From assembly GCF_002836515.1 (NCBI RefSeq), contig NZ_PJBC01000059.1, positions 124,001 to 188,000 of the forward strand: a DNA stretch of 64,000 bases. Direction: 5' to 3'. The stretch's first letter is position 1, and each line of letters begins with the position of its first letter. Of the stretch, positions 25,680 to 34,312 are shown in pieces. Source of the DNA: Pseudomonas sp. Choline-02u-1 (GTDB lineage Bacteria; Pseudomonadota; Gammaproteobacteria; Pseudomonadales; Pseudomonadaceae). The position numbers and the translations under genes were made by a program. A model generated the notes under the pieces. The model had not been told where the DNA came from. It did no database searches and worked only from the letters and a program-made list of their open reading frames with translations.

Positions 25680-25775
25680 CTCATCAATTGGTTAAGGAAT
25701 GTACGCCGGCCAGTGTAATGCAAGAAACGGGCGCGGCGTAGTAGGAGGGATCAAAGGGCAGGGATTGGCCGCAAA

Positions 25776-26432
25776 TCAGCGCAGGCGTTCGCTCAGCCAG
25801 ACGCCAATGTCGCGAATCTCTTCAGGTAACACTTCGTGCTCCATTGGGTATTCCTGCCATGTCACGGTGACACCATGCTTCTTCAGATGCTCATAAGCGC
25901 TGCGGCCCATCGAGTTCTGCACCACGTTATCGAATTGTCCATGCAATGAAAGCACCGGAATGCGTTGCTGGCTGGCGGACAATTCCAGTTCATCACTGAA
26001 CGTCGGCGCATAAGTCGACAACGCCAGAACGCCACCCAACGGCCCCTGCCACTTCACAAAAGCGGTGTGCAGCACTACGGCGCCGCCTTGGGAAAAACCG
26101 GCGAGAAAAATCCGCGAGGCGTCTATTCCGCTGGCGCGCTCGTTTTCGATCAGTTCAATGATGCGATCCGCCGAGGCTTCCAGCTCGTCGAGATCGATTG
26201 CCCGTGCCGGGCTCATGGCCTTGATGTCGTACCAGCTGGGCATGGCATATCCGCCATTTATCGTCACCGGACGCGTCGGCGCCTGCGGCAGCACAAAACG
26301 TGTGCTCAGCAGACTTTCCTGCAGTGCCTCGGCCACCGGAAGGAAGTCATAGCGGTCGGCGCCGAGGCCGTGCAGCCAGATTACGCAGGCATCTGCAGGC
26401 TTAACAGGCTGAAGAATCAAGGGCTCGGTCAT
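25776..26432 (-). CDS. estB: Carboxylesterase (EstB type, alpha/beta hydrolase)
   Basis: A 218-residue alpha/beta hydrolase very like P. fluorescens carboxylesterase II. The serine nucleophile is S114 in GFSQGG; the acid lies in HGQFDNVV (near 168) and the histidine in PMEHEV (near 199). The oxyanion region is WLHGLGAD (19-26). It hydrolyses short-chain esters; the physiological substrate is unknown. No signal peptide, so cytoplasmic. Confidence 0.94.
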   Translation of the reverse strand: MTEPLILQPVKPADACVIWLHGLGADRYDFLPVAEALQESLLSTRFVLPQAPTRPVTINGGYAMPSWYDIKAMSPARAIDLDELEASADRIIELIENERASGIDASRIFLAGFSQGGAVVLHTAFVKWQGPLGGVLALSTYAPTFSDELELSASQQRIPVLSLHGQFDNVVQNSMGRSAYEHLKKHGVTVTWQEYPMEHEVLPEEIRDIGVWLSERLR

Positions 26433-26900
26433 ATCTGCTCCAAAAATGTGCGGGCGCTCTCATTGAGTGCGTGATTGAAGTGCGCGCCCGGTTGATCCGT
26501 TAACAAGATGTCGCAAGGCTACAAGTTTAGCTATTGACGTGTCGTGCAATCACTTTGGCAAGCGGTGTGGTACGGCGTTTGCTATGGAGGTTTGCGTACG
26601 AAGCGTCCTACGCGTGGCGGTAACACTATCAGTCCACGTCGCACGATGGGACAGCAACGAATCCGGTGATGGATGTTCGCCAATGGCCGCTACGGGCTTA
26701 GCGAACGTGAAAGGGCTACAGCCCGTTCGGCCGATTGGTGAGAAGTGAGTGATCCATGATGTGGATTTTCTCCTACTAGACTCATGGCGAAGGTCTTACG
26801 TCGGTTGACCCCAAAAAAAGCCAACACGGGTCAACAACGCCTCAAAAGGGTGCGACTGGACTCAAGCTCCGACACAACAAGAGCAAAACTGGAGGTTTGA
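26433..26900. other. 468-bp region between estB and aapJ: leader and promoter DNA
   Basis: No gene supported. It contains a sigma-54 promoter candidate (listed separately) and then a leader of roughly 300 nt. The leader holds a perfect 8-bp inverted repeat, GTTGACCC at 26804-26811 and GGGTCAAC at 26828-26835, with an A-rich loop, and a smaller GGGCT-ACA-AGCCC-like hairpin near 26715. These could be mRNA structure or an operator. Confidence 0.5.
26568..26583 (+). promoter_or_regulatory. Sigma-54 (RpoN) promoter candidate for aapJQMP
   Basis: TGGTACG-GCGT-TTGCT matches the sigma-54 consensus TGGCACG-N4-TTGC at every position but one, with GG and GC exactly 10 bp apart. It lies about 320 bp upstream of aapJ. 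Nitrogen-responsive control of an amino-acid importer by RpoN is well known in the family. Confidence 0.7.
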
Positions 26901-27932
26901 ATGAAGATGTTGAAATCCACTCTGGCGGTCGTGACTGCAGCAGCAGTACTCGGCGTCAGCGGGTTCGCTCAGGCGGGTGCAACCCTGGATGCGGTACAAA
27001 AGAAAGGTTTCGTGCAGTGTGGCGTGAGCGACGGTCTGCCAGGCTTCTCGGTACCGGATGCAACCGGCAAGATCCTCGGCATCGATGCTGACGTTTGCCG
27101 CGCTGTGGCCGCCGCCGTTTTCGGCGACGCCAACAAGGTCAAGTTCAGTCAGTTGAACGCCAAGGAGCGCTTCACCGCGCTGCAATCGGGCGAGATCGAC
27201 ATCCTCTCGCGCAACACCACCATGACCAGCTCTCGCGATGCGGGCATGGGCCTGAAATTCCCGGGCTTCATCACCTACTACGACGGCATCGGCTTCCTGG
27301 TTAACAACAAGCTGGGCGTGAAAAGTGCCAAAGAGCTCGACGGCGCGACCATCTGCATCCAGGCCGGTACCACCACCGAGCTGAACGTTTCCGACTACTT
27401 CCGTGGCAACGGTCTGAAATACACCCCGATCACTTTCGACACCTCCGATGAAAGCGCCAAGTCGCTGGAATCCGGTCGTTGCGACGTGCTGACCTCCGAC
27501 AAGTCGCAGCTGTTCGCCCAGCGCAGCAAGCTGGCCTCGCCAAAGGACTACGTGGTTCTGCCGGAAACCATTTCCAAAGAACCACTGGGCCCGGTCGTGC
27601 GTAACGGCGACGACGAGTGGCTGGCCATCGTGCGTTGGGTCGGCTACGCGCTGCTCAACGCTGAAGAAGCCGGCATCACTTCGAAAAACGTCGAAGCTGA
27701 AGCCAAGTCCACCAAGAATCCGGACGTGGCCCGGATGCTCGGCGCTGACGGCGAGTACGGCAAAGACCTGAAACTGCCGAAAGACTGGGTTGTGCAGATC
27801 GTCAAGCAAGTCGGCAACTACGGTGAAATCTTCGAGAAAAACCTCGGCAAGAGCACTCCGCTGGAAATCGACCGCGGCTTGAACGCCCTGTGGAACAACG
27901 GCGGCATTCAGTACGCACCACCAGTGCGCTAA
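26901..27932 (+). CDS. aapJ: General L-amino acid ABC transporter, binding protein AapJ
   Basis: Periplasmic binding protein of 343 residues with a broad amino-acid range. The signal peptide is 1-25 (cut after GFAQA), followed by GATLDAVQKKGFVQCGVSDG and FSQLNAKERFTALQSGEIDI, typical of AapJ/BztA. A GGAGG ribosome site precedes the ATG. It heads the operon aapJ-aapQ-aapM-aapP, with a 66-bp gap before aapQ. Confidence 0.96.
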   Translation: MKMLKSTLAVVTAAAVLGVSGFAQAGATLDAVQKKGFVQCGVSDGLPGFSVPDATGKILGIDADVCRAVAAAVFGDANKVKFSQLNAKERFTALQSGEIDILSRNTTMTSSRDAGMGLKFPGFITYYDGIGFLVNNKLGVKSAKELDGATICIQAGTTTELNVSDYFRGNGLKYTPITFDTSDESAKSLESGRCDVLTSDKSQLFAQRSKLASPKDYVVLPETISKEPLGPVVRNGDDEWLAIVRWVGYALLNAEEAGITSKNVEAEAKSTKNPDVARMLGADGEYGKDLKLPKDWVVQIVKQVGNYGEIFEKNLGKSTPLEIDRGLNALWNNGGIQYAPPVR

Positions 27933-27998
27933 TGGTTCTATCGCCCGGCGGGCCAACCGCCGGGTGATGTTCTTGTTCCATTTCTTCCGGGGCACTTC

Positions 27999-29180
27999 AT
28001 GCAAAATTCAATCGGCGCACCAAAGCAGAGGCTCAGCCTCAGCGATCCACGAGTGCGTGCGTGGCTATTTCAGATCATCACGGTTGTGGCGGTGGTCTCG
28101 CTTGGCTGGTACCTGTTCGACAATACCCAAACCAACCTTCAGCACCGGGGCATCACCTCCGGTTTCAGCTTTCTGGAGCGCAGTGCCGGGTTCGGCATCG
28201 CTCAAACCCTTATCGACTACACCGAAGCGGACAGCTACGCACGGGTGTTTGTCATCGGCCTGCTCAACACCTTGTTGGTGACCTTTATCGGCGTGATCCT
28301 GGCGACGATTCTCGGTTTCATCGTCGGTGTAGCGCGGCTGTCGCAGAACTGGATCATCGCCAAACTGGCGACGGTGTATGTGGAAGTGTTCCGCAATATT
28401 CCACCGCTGCTGCAGATTCTGTTCTGGTACTTCGCGGTGTTCCTGACCATGCCGGGACCGCGCAACAGCCACAACTTCGGCGACACCTTCTTCGTCAGCA
28501 GCCGTGGCCTGAACATGCCGGCCGCGCTGGCCGCTGACGGCTTCTGGGCCTTCGTGATCAGCATTGTGCTGGCCATCGTCGGCATCCTGCTGATGACCCG
28601 CTGGGCCAACAAGCGCTTCGAAGAAACCGGCGTGCCGTTCCACAAGTTCTGGGCCGGCCTGGCGATCCTGCTGGTGATCCCGACCTTGTGTGCGTTGATC
28701 TTCGGCGCTCCGCTGCATTGGGAAATGCCTGAGCTCAAGGGCTTCAACTTTGTCGGCGGCTGGGTATTGATCCCGGAACTGCTGGCGTTGACCCTCGCAC
28801 TCACCGTGTACACCGCAGCGTTCATCGCCGAAATCGTGCGTTCCGGGATCAAGTCGGTCAGCCATGGCCAGACCGAAGCGGCGCGTTCGCTCGGCCTGCG
28901 CAACGGCCCGACCCTGCGCAAGGTGATCATTCCGCAAGCCCTGCGCGTGATCATTCCGCCGCTGACCAGCCAATACCTGAACCTGGCGAAGAACTCTTCG
29001 CTGGCGGCCGGTATCGGTTACCCGGAAATGGTTTCGCTGTTCGCCGGCACCGTGCTCAACCAGACCGGGCAGGCCATCGAGGTGATTGCCATCACCATGA
29101 GCGTGTACCTGGCGATCAGTATCAGCATTTCCCTGCTGATGAACTGGTACAACAAGCGCATTGCGCTGATCGAGCGGTAA
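27999..29180 (+). CDS. aapQ: General L-amino acid ABC transporter, permease AapQ
   Basis: Inner-membrane permease of 393 residues with about eight hydrophobic helices. The C-terminal half carries the permease loop that contacts the ATPase (EIVRSGIKSVSHGQTEAARS, the EAA motif). It is longer than most polar amino-acid permeases, as expected for the AapQ/BztB type. It pairs with AapM encoded 10 bp downstream. Confidence 0.95.
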   Translation: MQNSIGAPKQRLSLSDPRVRAWLFQIITVVAVVSLGWYLFDNTQTNLQHRGITSGFSFLERSAGFGIAQTLIDYTEADSYARVFVIGLLNTLLVTFIGVILATILGFIVGVARLSQNWIIAKLATVYVEVFRNIPPLLQILFWYFAVFLTMPGPRNSHNFGDTFFVSSRGLNMPAALAADGFWAFVISIVLAIVGILLMTRWANKRFEETGVPFHKFWAGLAILLVIPTLCALIFGAPLHWEMPELKGFNFVGGWVLIPELLALTLALTVYTAAFIAEIVRSGIKSVSHGQTEAARSLGLRNGPTLRKVIIPQALRVIIPPLTSQYLNLAKNSSLAAGIGYPEMVSLFAGTVLNQTGQAIEVIAITMSVYLAISISISLLMNWYNKRIALIER

Positions 29181-29190
29181 GGAAAAGCGC

Positions 29191-30285
29191 ATGAGTACTC
29201 ATACTTTCAAACCCGACATGCCTCCACCCAACAGCAGCATCGGCGTGGTGGCGTGGATGCGCGCGAACATGTTTTCCAGCTGGCTCAACACCCTGCTGAC
29301 GCTGTTCGCGTTCTACCTGATCTACCTCGTCGTGCCGCCGATCCTCAGCTGGGCGATCGTCGATGCCAATTGGGTCGGCACCACGCGCGCCGACTGCACC
29401 AAGGAAGGCGCCTGCTGGGTGTTCATTCAGCAGCGTTTCGGCCAGTTCATGTACGGCTATTACCCGACCGAACTGCGCTGGCGCGTTGACCTGACCGTGT
29501 GGCTGGCAGTCATTGGTGCAGCGCCACTGTTCATCTCGCGCATGCCGCGCAAAGCGGTCTACGGCCTGAGCTTTTTGGTGCTGTACCCGATCATCGCCTT
29601 CACTTTGCTGCATGGCGGTTTCGGTCTGACCACCGTGCCGACCAGCCAGTGGGGCGGCCTGATGCTGACCCTGGTGATCGCCACCGTTGGTATTGCCGGA
29701 GCGTTGCCGCTGGGCATCGTGCTGGCGCTGGGCCGGCGCTCGAACATGCCGGCGATTCGCGTGGTCTGTGTGACCTTCATCGAGTTCTGGCGCGGCGTGC
29801 CGTTGATCACGGTGTTGTTCATGTCCTCGGTGATGCTGCCGCTGTTCCTGCCCGAAGGCATGAACTTCGACAAGCTGCTGCGCGCACTGATCGGGGTGAT
29901 CCTGTTCCAGTCGGCCTATGTTGCCGAAGTGGTGCGCGGCGGCCTGCAAGCGATCCCCAAAGGCCAATACGAAGCCGCAGCGGCAATGGGCCTCGGTTAC
30001 TGGCGCTCGATGGGCCTGGTGATTTTACCGCAAGCCCTGAAGCTGGTGATTCCCGGCATCGTCAACACGTTCATTGCGCTGTTCAAGGACACTAGCCTTG
30101 TGATCATCATCGGCCTCTTCGACCTGCTCAACAGCGTCAAGCAAGCTGCTGCCGATCCGAAATGGCTGGGCATGGCCACTGAAGGCTACGTGTTCGCCGC
30201 CCTGGTGTTCTGGATTTTCTGTTTTGGTATGTCGCGCTATTCCATGCATCTGGAACGCAAGCTCGACACTGGCCACAAGCGTTAG
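29191..30285 (+). CDS. aapM: General L-amino acid ABC transporter, permease AapM
   Basis: Second permease, 364 residues, with about eight helices and the EAA motif in EVVRGGLQAIPKGQYEAAAA. Starts 10 bp after aapQ with AAGGAAAA upstream, and ends 13 bp before aapP. Confidence 0.95.
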   Translation: MSTHTFKPDMPPPNSSIGVVAWMRANMFSSWLNTLLTLFAFYLIYLVVPPILSWAIVDANWVGTTRADCTKEGACWVFIQQRFGQFMYGYYPTELRWRVDLTVWLAVIGAAPLFISRMPRKAVYGLSFLVLYPIIAFTLLHGGFGLTTVPTSQWGGLMLTLVIATVGIAGALPLGIVLALGRRSNMPAIRVVCVTFIEFWRGVPLITVLFMSSVMLPLFLPEGMNFDKLLRALIGVILFQSAYVAEVVRGGLQAIPKGQYEAAAAMGLGYWRSMGLVILPQALKLVIPGIVNTFIALFKDTSLVIIIGLFDLLNSVKQAAADPKWLGMATEGYVFAALVFWIFCFGMSRYSMHLERKLDTGHKR

Positions 30286-30298
30286 GAGTTCTCTGTAA

Positions 30299-31063
30299 AT
30301 GAGCGAAGCAATCAAAAAGCCTGTGGGCCCTGAAGGCATTATCCAGATGCAGGGCGTCAACAAGTGGTATGGCCAGTTCCACGTACTCAAAGACATCAAC
30401 CTCAATGTCAAACAGGGCGAGCGTATCGTTCTGTGCGGGCCGTCGGGCTCGGGCAAATCGACGACGATTCGTTGCCTCAATCGCCTGGAAGAACACCAGC
30501 AAGGCCGCATCGTTGTCGATGGCGTGGAGCTGACCAACGACCTCAAGCAGATCGAAGCGATCCGCCGCGAAGTCGGCATGGTGTTCCAGCACTTCAACCT
30601 GTTCCCGCACCTGACCATTCTGCAGAACTGCACCCTGGCGCCGATGTGGGTGCGCAAGATGCCCAAGCGCAAGGCCGAAGAAATCGCCATGCATTACCTG
30701 GAGCGCGTACGCATTCCGGAGCAGGCGCACAAATACCCGGGCCAATTGTCCGGCGGTCAGCAACAGCGTGTGGCGATCGCCCGCGCCTTGTGCATGAAGC
30801 CGAAAATCATGCTGTTCGACGAACCGACGTCAGCGCTCGATCCGGAGATGGTGAAAGAGGTTCTGGATACCATGATCGGTCTCGCCGAAGACGGCATGAC
30901 CATGCTTTGTGTGACCCATGAAATGGGCTTTGCCCGCACCGTGGCGAACCGCGTGATCTTCATGGACAAGGGCGAGATCGTTGAACAGGCCGCGCCGAAC
31001 GACTTCTTCGATAATCCGCAAAACGATCGGACGAAGTTGTTCTTGAGTCAGATTTTGCATTGA
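30299..31063 (+). CDS. aapP: General L-amino acid ABC transporter, ATPase AapP
   Basis: Cytoplasmic ATP-binding subunit of 254 residues: Walker A GPSGSGKST, Q-loop MVFQHFNLFPH, signature LSGGQQQRVAIARAL, Walker B IMLFDEPTSALDPE and the H-loop in VTHEMGF. Last gene of the aap operon, followed by a terminator. Confidence 0.96.
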   Translation: MSEAIKKPVGPEGIIQMQGVNKWYGQFHVLKDINLNVKQGERIVLCGPSGSGKSTTIRCLNRLEEHQQGRIVVDGVELTNDLKQIEAIRREVGMVFQHFNLFPHLTILQNCTLAPMWVRKMPKRKAEEIAMHYLERVRIPEQAHKYPGQLSGGQQQRVAIARALCMKPKIMLFDEPTSALDPEMVKEVLDTMIGLAEDGMTMLCVTHEMGFARTVANRVIFMDKGEIVEQAAPNDFFDNPQNDRTKLFLSQILH

Positions 31064-31082
31064 TCTGACTGCGCTCTGAAAT

Positions 31083-31111
31083 AAACCCGGACCTGTTCCG
31101 GGTTTGTTTTT
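31083..31111 (+). terminator. Terminator after aapP
   Basis: Stem AAACCCGG / CCGGGTTT followed by GTTTTT, about 20 bp after the aapP stop. Confidence 0.9.
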
Positions 31112-31217
31112 GCGCGCGGTTATTGCCTTCGCCCGTGGGCCCGATCGAAAACGTGCCCATAAGCAGAGCGTCCCCAAGGTTGTGTGCGCCGTCGGGTCTG
31201 ACTAACATGTCGGAAAA

Positions 31218-31238
31218 TTCATCCTATGATTGGATGAA
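31218..31238 (+). promoter_or_regulatory. Operator dyad of the GntR-family regulator
   Basis: A perfect 7-bp inverted repeat TTCATCC-TATGATT-GGATGAA just before the regulator gene. The spacer contains TATGAT, a good -10 box, so a bound dimer would block its own promoter. FadR-subfamily regulators commonly bind such spaced dyads. Confidence 0.65.
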
Positions 31239-31250
31239 AAGGCGAGGTTC

Positions 31251-31910
31251 ATGTCCGACATTTCCCCTTTGATCAAGCGATCCCTGGTCGACCAGGCTCT
31301 GGACCAACTGCGTCAGCGCATCAACAGCGGTGCATGGCAGGTCGGTGAGCGGCTGCCGACTGAACCGGAGCTGTGCGCCGAGCTGGGCATCAGCCGCAAC
31401 ACCGTGCGTGAGGCCATGCGCGTGCTGGCGTTTTCTGGCCTGATCGAAATCCGTCAGGGCGACGGCAGTTATCTGCGCGCCTTGGTCGATCCGCTCGACA
31501 CGCTGAAAGCGTTATCGCGGTGTTCGCTGGATCAGGCGCGGGAAACCCGGCATATCCTCGAAGTCGAGGCCATCGGCCTGGCGGCGCTGCGCCGTACCGA
31601 CGAGGATCTGGCGGCGTTGCGTGAAGCGCTCGGCACCAGTGGCTGCCACTACCATGGCGACCTCGACACTTACATCGCCTGCGATCTGGTGTTTCACCGG
31701 CGTCTGGTCGACGCCGCGCACAACCCGACCCTCAGCGAGCTGTATCGCTACTTCTCCAGCATCGTGGGCGCGCAATTGCGTCAGACCCTGAATATCTCCC
31801 CGCGCCGTCAGGAAGTGTTCGACTTGCACATCGCGTTGCTCGATGCGGTCGAGCAACGCGACCCGGAACGGGCCAAAGCCTTGTCGAGGCAACTGATCAA
31901 TGAACCTTGA
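31251..31910 (+). CDS. GntR/FadR-family transcriptional regulator
   Basis: A 219-residue regulator: winged helix-turn-helix (about 12-75, RLPTEPELCAELGISRNTVREAMRVL) and a C-terminal FCD ligand domain (about 90-215) with metal-ligand candidates in DLVFHRRLVDAAHN and DLHIALLDAV. The start at 31251 has GAGG upstream. The following MFS gene overlaps its end by 11 bp, so the two are co-transcribed and the regulator probably controls the exporter. The ligand is unknown. Confidence 0.9.
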   Translation: MSDISPLIKRSLVDQALDQLRQRINSGAWQVGERLPTEPELCAELGISRNTVREAMRVLAFSGLIEIRQGDGSYLRALVDPLDTLKALSRCSLDQARETRHILEVEAIGLAALRRTDEDLAALREALGTSGCHYHGDLDTYIACDLVFHRRLVDAAHNPTLSELYRYFSSIVGAQLRQTLNISPRRQEVFDLHIALLDAVEQRDPERAKALSRQLINEP

Positions 31911-33204
31911 AACCGAGAAAACCATGCCCCGCACTGAGTTATCCACAACGTCGAAACGCTCGCCTGAGCTGGAGGAGTTGCTGATTGATGCCGAGGCTGA
32001 TGACGAGCAGGTCCAGCAAAGTCATCCGTTAGTAAAACGTCCATGGCTGTTGCTGCTCGGGTTGATTCTGGTGGCGCTGAACCTGCGCCCGGCATTGTCG
32101 AGCATGGCGCCGTTACTCAGCGAGGTCTCCAGGAGCCTCGGGCTGTCTGCGGCGCAGGCGGGATTGCTGACCACGTTGCCGGTGCTGTGCCTGGGTTTGT
32201 TTGCGCCGCTGGCGCCGATTCTGGCGCGGCGTTTCGGTGCTGAGCGGGTGGTGTTGGGCATTCTGCTGACGCTGGCTGGCGGGATTATCCTGCGCAGTAA
32301 CTTCGGCGAGATCGGCCTGTTCGCTGGCAGTGTGCTCGGCGGCGCCAGCATCGGCATCGTCGGCGTTTTGCTGCCGGGTATCGTCAAACGCGATTTTGCC
32401 AAACACGCTGGCACCATGACGGGCGTCTACACCATGGCCCTGTGCCTGGGCGCGGCGATGGCGGCGGGTTCGACCGTGCCGCTGAGTGAGCATTTCGGCA
32501 ACAACTGGGCGATGGGCCTGGGGTTCTGGGTGATTCCGGCGCTGGTGGCAGCGGTATTCTGGCTGCCGCAAGTCGGCTCCAGGCACGGCGCGCACAACGT
32601 CGCTTATCGCGTGCGCGGGTTGCTGCGCGATCCGCTGGCCTGGCAAGTGACCTTGTACATGGGCCTGCAATCGTCGCTGGCCTACATCGTGTTTGGCTGG
32701 TTGCCGTCGATCCTTATCGGGCGCGGGCTGACACCGACTCAGGCCGGATTGGTGCTGTCCGGTTCGGTGATCATTCAACTGGCCAGCTCACTGGCCGCGC
32801 CGTGGCTGGCAACCCGTGGCAAGGATCAGCGTCTGGCGATCGTCGTGGTCATGGCGCTGACCCTGGCCGGTCTGTTCGGCTGCCTGTACGCACCGATCGA
32901 AGGTCTGTGGGGCTGGGCGATTCTGCTCGGGCTGGGGCAGGGCGGTACGTTCAGTCTGGCCCTGACCCTGATCGTGCTGCGCTCGCGCGATTCCCATGTG
33001 GCGGCGAACCTGTCGAGCATGTCGCAGGGTTTCGGTTACACGTTGGCGTCTATGGGACCGTTCGCCGTGGGCGTGGTGCATGACTGGACCGGCGGCTGGA
33101 ATGCGCTGGGCTGGATCTTCGGCATTATCGGCGCCGGTGCGATCATTGCCGGGCTGGGTGCCGGGCGGGCGCTTTATGTGCAGGTGCAAAGCGAAAGAAC
33201 CTGA
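31900..33204 (+). CDS. MFS transporter of the CynX/NimT family
   Basis: A 434-residue membrane protein with 12 hydrophobic segments. The first helix carries the family signature VALNLRPALSSMAPLL. The N-terminal 45 residues are hydrophilic. CynX/NimT-type proteins export cyanate, 2-nitroimidazole or similar small molecules; the substrate here is unknown. The ATG at 31900 lies within the regulator gene; an ATG at 31924 (MPRTELS) is an alternative start. Confidence 0.88.
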   Translation: MNLETEKTMPRTELSTTSKRSPELEELLIDAEADDEQVQQSHPLVKRPWLLLLGLILVALNLRPALSSMAPLLSEVSRSLGLSAAQAGLLTTLPVLCLGLFAPLAPILARRFGAERVVLGILLTLAGGIILRSNFGEIGLFAGSVLGGASIGIVGVLLPGIVKRDFAKHAGTMTGVYTMALCLGAAMAAGSTVPLSEHFGNNWAMGLGFWVIPALVAAVFWLPQVGSRHGAHNVAYRVRGLLRDPLAWQVTLYMGLQSSLAYIVFGWLPSILIGRGLTPTQAGLVLSGSVIIQLASSLAAPWLATRGKDQRLAIVVVMALTLAGLFGCLYAPIEGLWGWAILLGLGQGGTFSLALTLIVLRSRDSHVAANLSSMSQGFGYTLASMGPFAVGVVHDWTGGWNALGWIFGIIGAGAIIAGLGAGRALYVQVQSERT

Positions 33205-33221
33205 ATGCACTGATTTCAAAT

Positions 33222-33308
33222 GTGGGAGCGGGCTTGCTCGCGAAGGCAGTGTGTCAGTCACATCAATGTTGGCTGACCCACTGCATTCGCGAGCAAGCCC
33301 GCTCCCAC
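33222..33308. repeat. Paired palindromic repeat, family A
   Basis: Head-to-head family A units, 87 bp, after the MFS gene. Confidence 0.95.
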
Positions 33309-33414
33309 ACTGGATTTGTGTACTGCGGGTATTCGGCAAGCGAATGCCGATAGTGTTTCTGCGCTTTGCAGATTATCGTGCTGGCAATCTGTATATATTT
33401 CTTTGGAGATTGCC

Positions 33415-33885
33415 TTGAGCGAAGCCCACAGCGCCCTGATCACCCGCTTCTACGAAGCCTTCCAGCGCCTTGATGCCGAAGCCATGGCCGCCTGCTACAC
33501 CGATGACGTGGTTTTCAGCGATCCGGCCTTCGGTGAATTGCGCGGTCGCGACGCCGGCGACATGTGGCGCATGCTCACCACCCGCGCCAGGGATTTCTCC
33601 CTGACCTTCGACAACGTCCGCGCCAACGAGCGCACAGGCGGCGCGCATTGGGTGGCTACGTATCTCTTCAGCCAGACCGGCAACATTGTGATCAACGATA
33701 TTCAGGCGCGTTTCGTCTTGCGCGACGGCAAGATCTGCGAGCACCACGACCACTTCGATCTGTGGCGCTGGTCGCGTCAGGCGTTGGGTTTCAAAGGCTT
33801 GCTGCTGGGCTGGACGCCGCTGGTGCGCAACGCCGTGCGTGCCCAGGCGCGCAAGGGACTGAAGGCATTTCAGGCCGGGCGCTGA
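33415..33885 (+). CDS. NTF2/SnoaL-like protein
   Basis: A 156-residue protein with a cone-shaped NTF2-like fold pattern: ITRFYEAFQRLDAEAMAACY, VVFSDPAFGELRGRDAGDMW and a C-terminal FVLRDGKICEHHDHFDLWRW. I chose the TTG at 33415 with GGAG six bases upstream; the open frame before it carries no family features. Such proteins are isomerases or binding proteins of varied function; none can be assigned here. Confidence 0.8.
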   Translation: MSEAHSALITRFYEAFQRLDAEAMAACYTDDVVFSDPAFGELRGRDAGDMWRMLTTRARDFSLTFDNVRANERTGGAHWVATYLFSQTGNIVINDIQARFVLRDGKICEHHDHFDLWRWSRQALGFKGLLLGWTPLVRNAVRAQARKGLKAFQAGR

Positions 33886-33925
33886 TAAGATCGCCGCCTG
33901 TTTTCCTACATGTTCAGATCCCGAA

Positions 33926-34228
33926 GTGACCAGCCTTAGCGAAAAACCCGTGGATGCTGCCGAGCCAGTGAGCAAATCCTGGTTCGTCTACCTCGTGCGT
34001 GCCGCCAATGGTTCGTTGTATTGCGGAATCAGCGACGACCCGGCGCGGCGTTTCGCCAAGCACCAGAGCGGCAAGGGCGCGCGGTTCTTTCTTTCCAGCC
34101 CGGCGATGGCGCTGGTCTACACCGAACTGTGCCGCGACAAAAGTGATGCTTTGCGACAGGAACGGCTGATCAAAAAGCTGCGCAAGAGCGCCAAGGAATG
34201 CCTGGTCGCGTCTTATCAATCTGACTGA
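33926..34228 (+). CDS. GIY-YIG nuclease-domain protein (YhbQ/UPF0213 type)
   Basis: A 100-residue protein whose single GIY-YIG domain spans about residues 18-95: FVYLVRAANGSLYCGISDDP, ARRFAKHQSGKGARF and the later Glu-containing helix. Single-domain members act in DNA repair or are uncharacterised. The start is GTG at 33926 and lacks an obvious ribosome site. Confidence 0.85.
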   Translation: MTSLSEKPVDAAEPVSKSWFVYLVRAANGSLYCGISDDPARRFAKHQSGKGARFFLSSPAMALVYTELCRDKSDALRQERLIKKLRKSAKECLVASYQSD

Positions 34229-34312
34229 TTGGTTCCCATCAGGCAGATCTGTAGGCTGCTAATCAAATGCGCGCTAAGCTGCGAACTCACTTTTCCAGCG
34301 GCGGAGCCGAGC

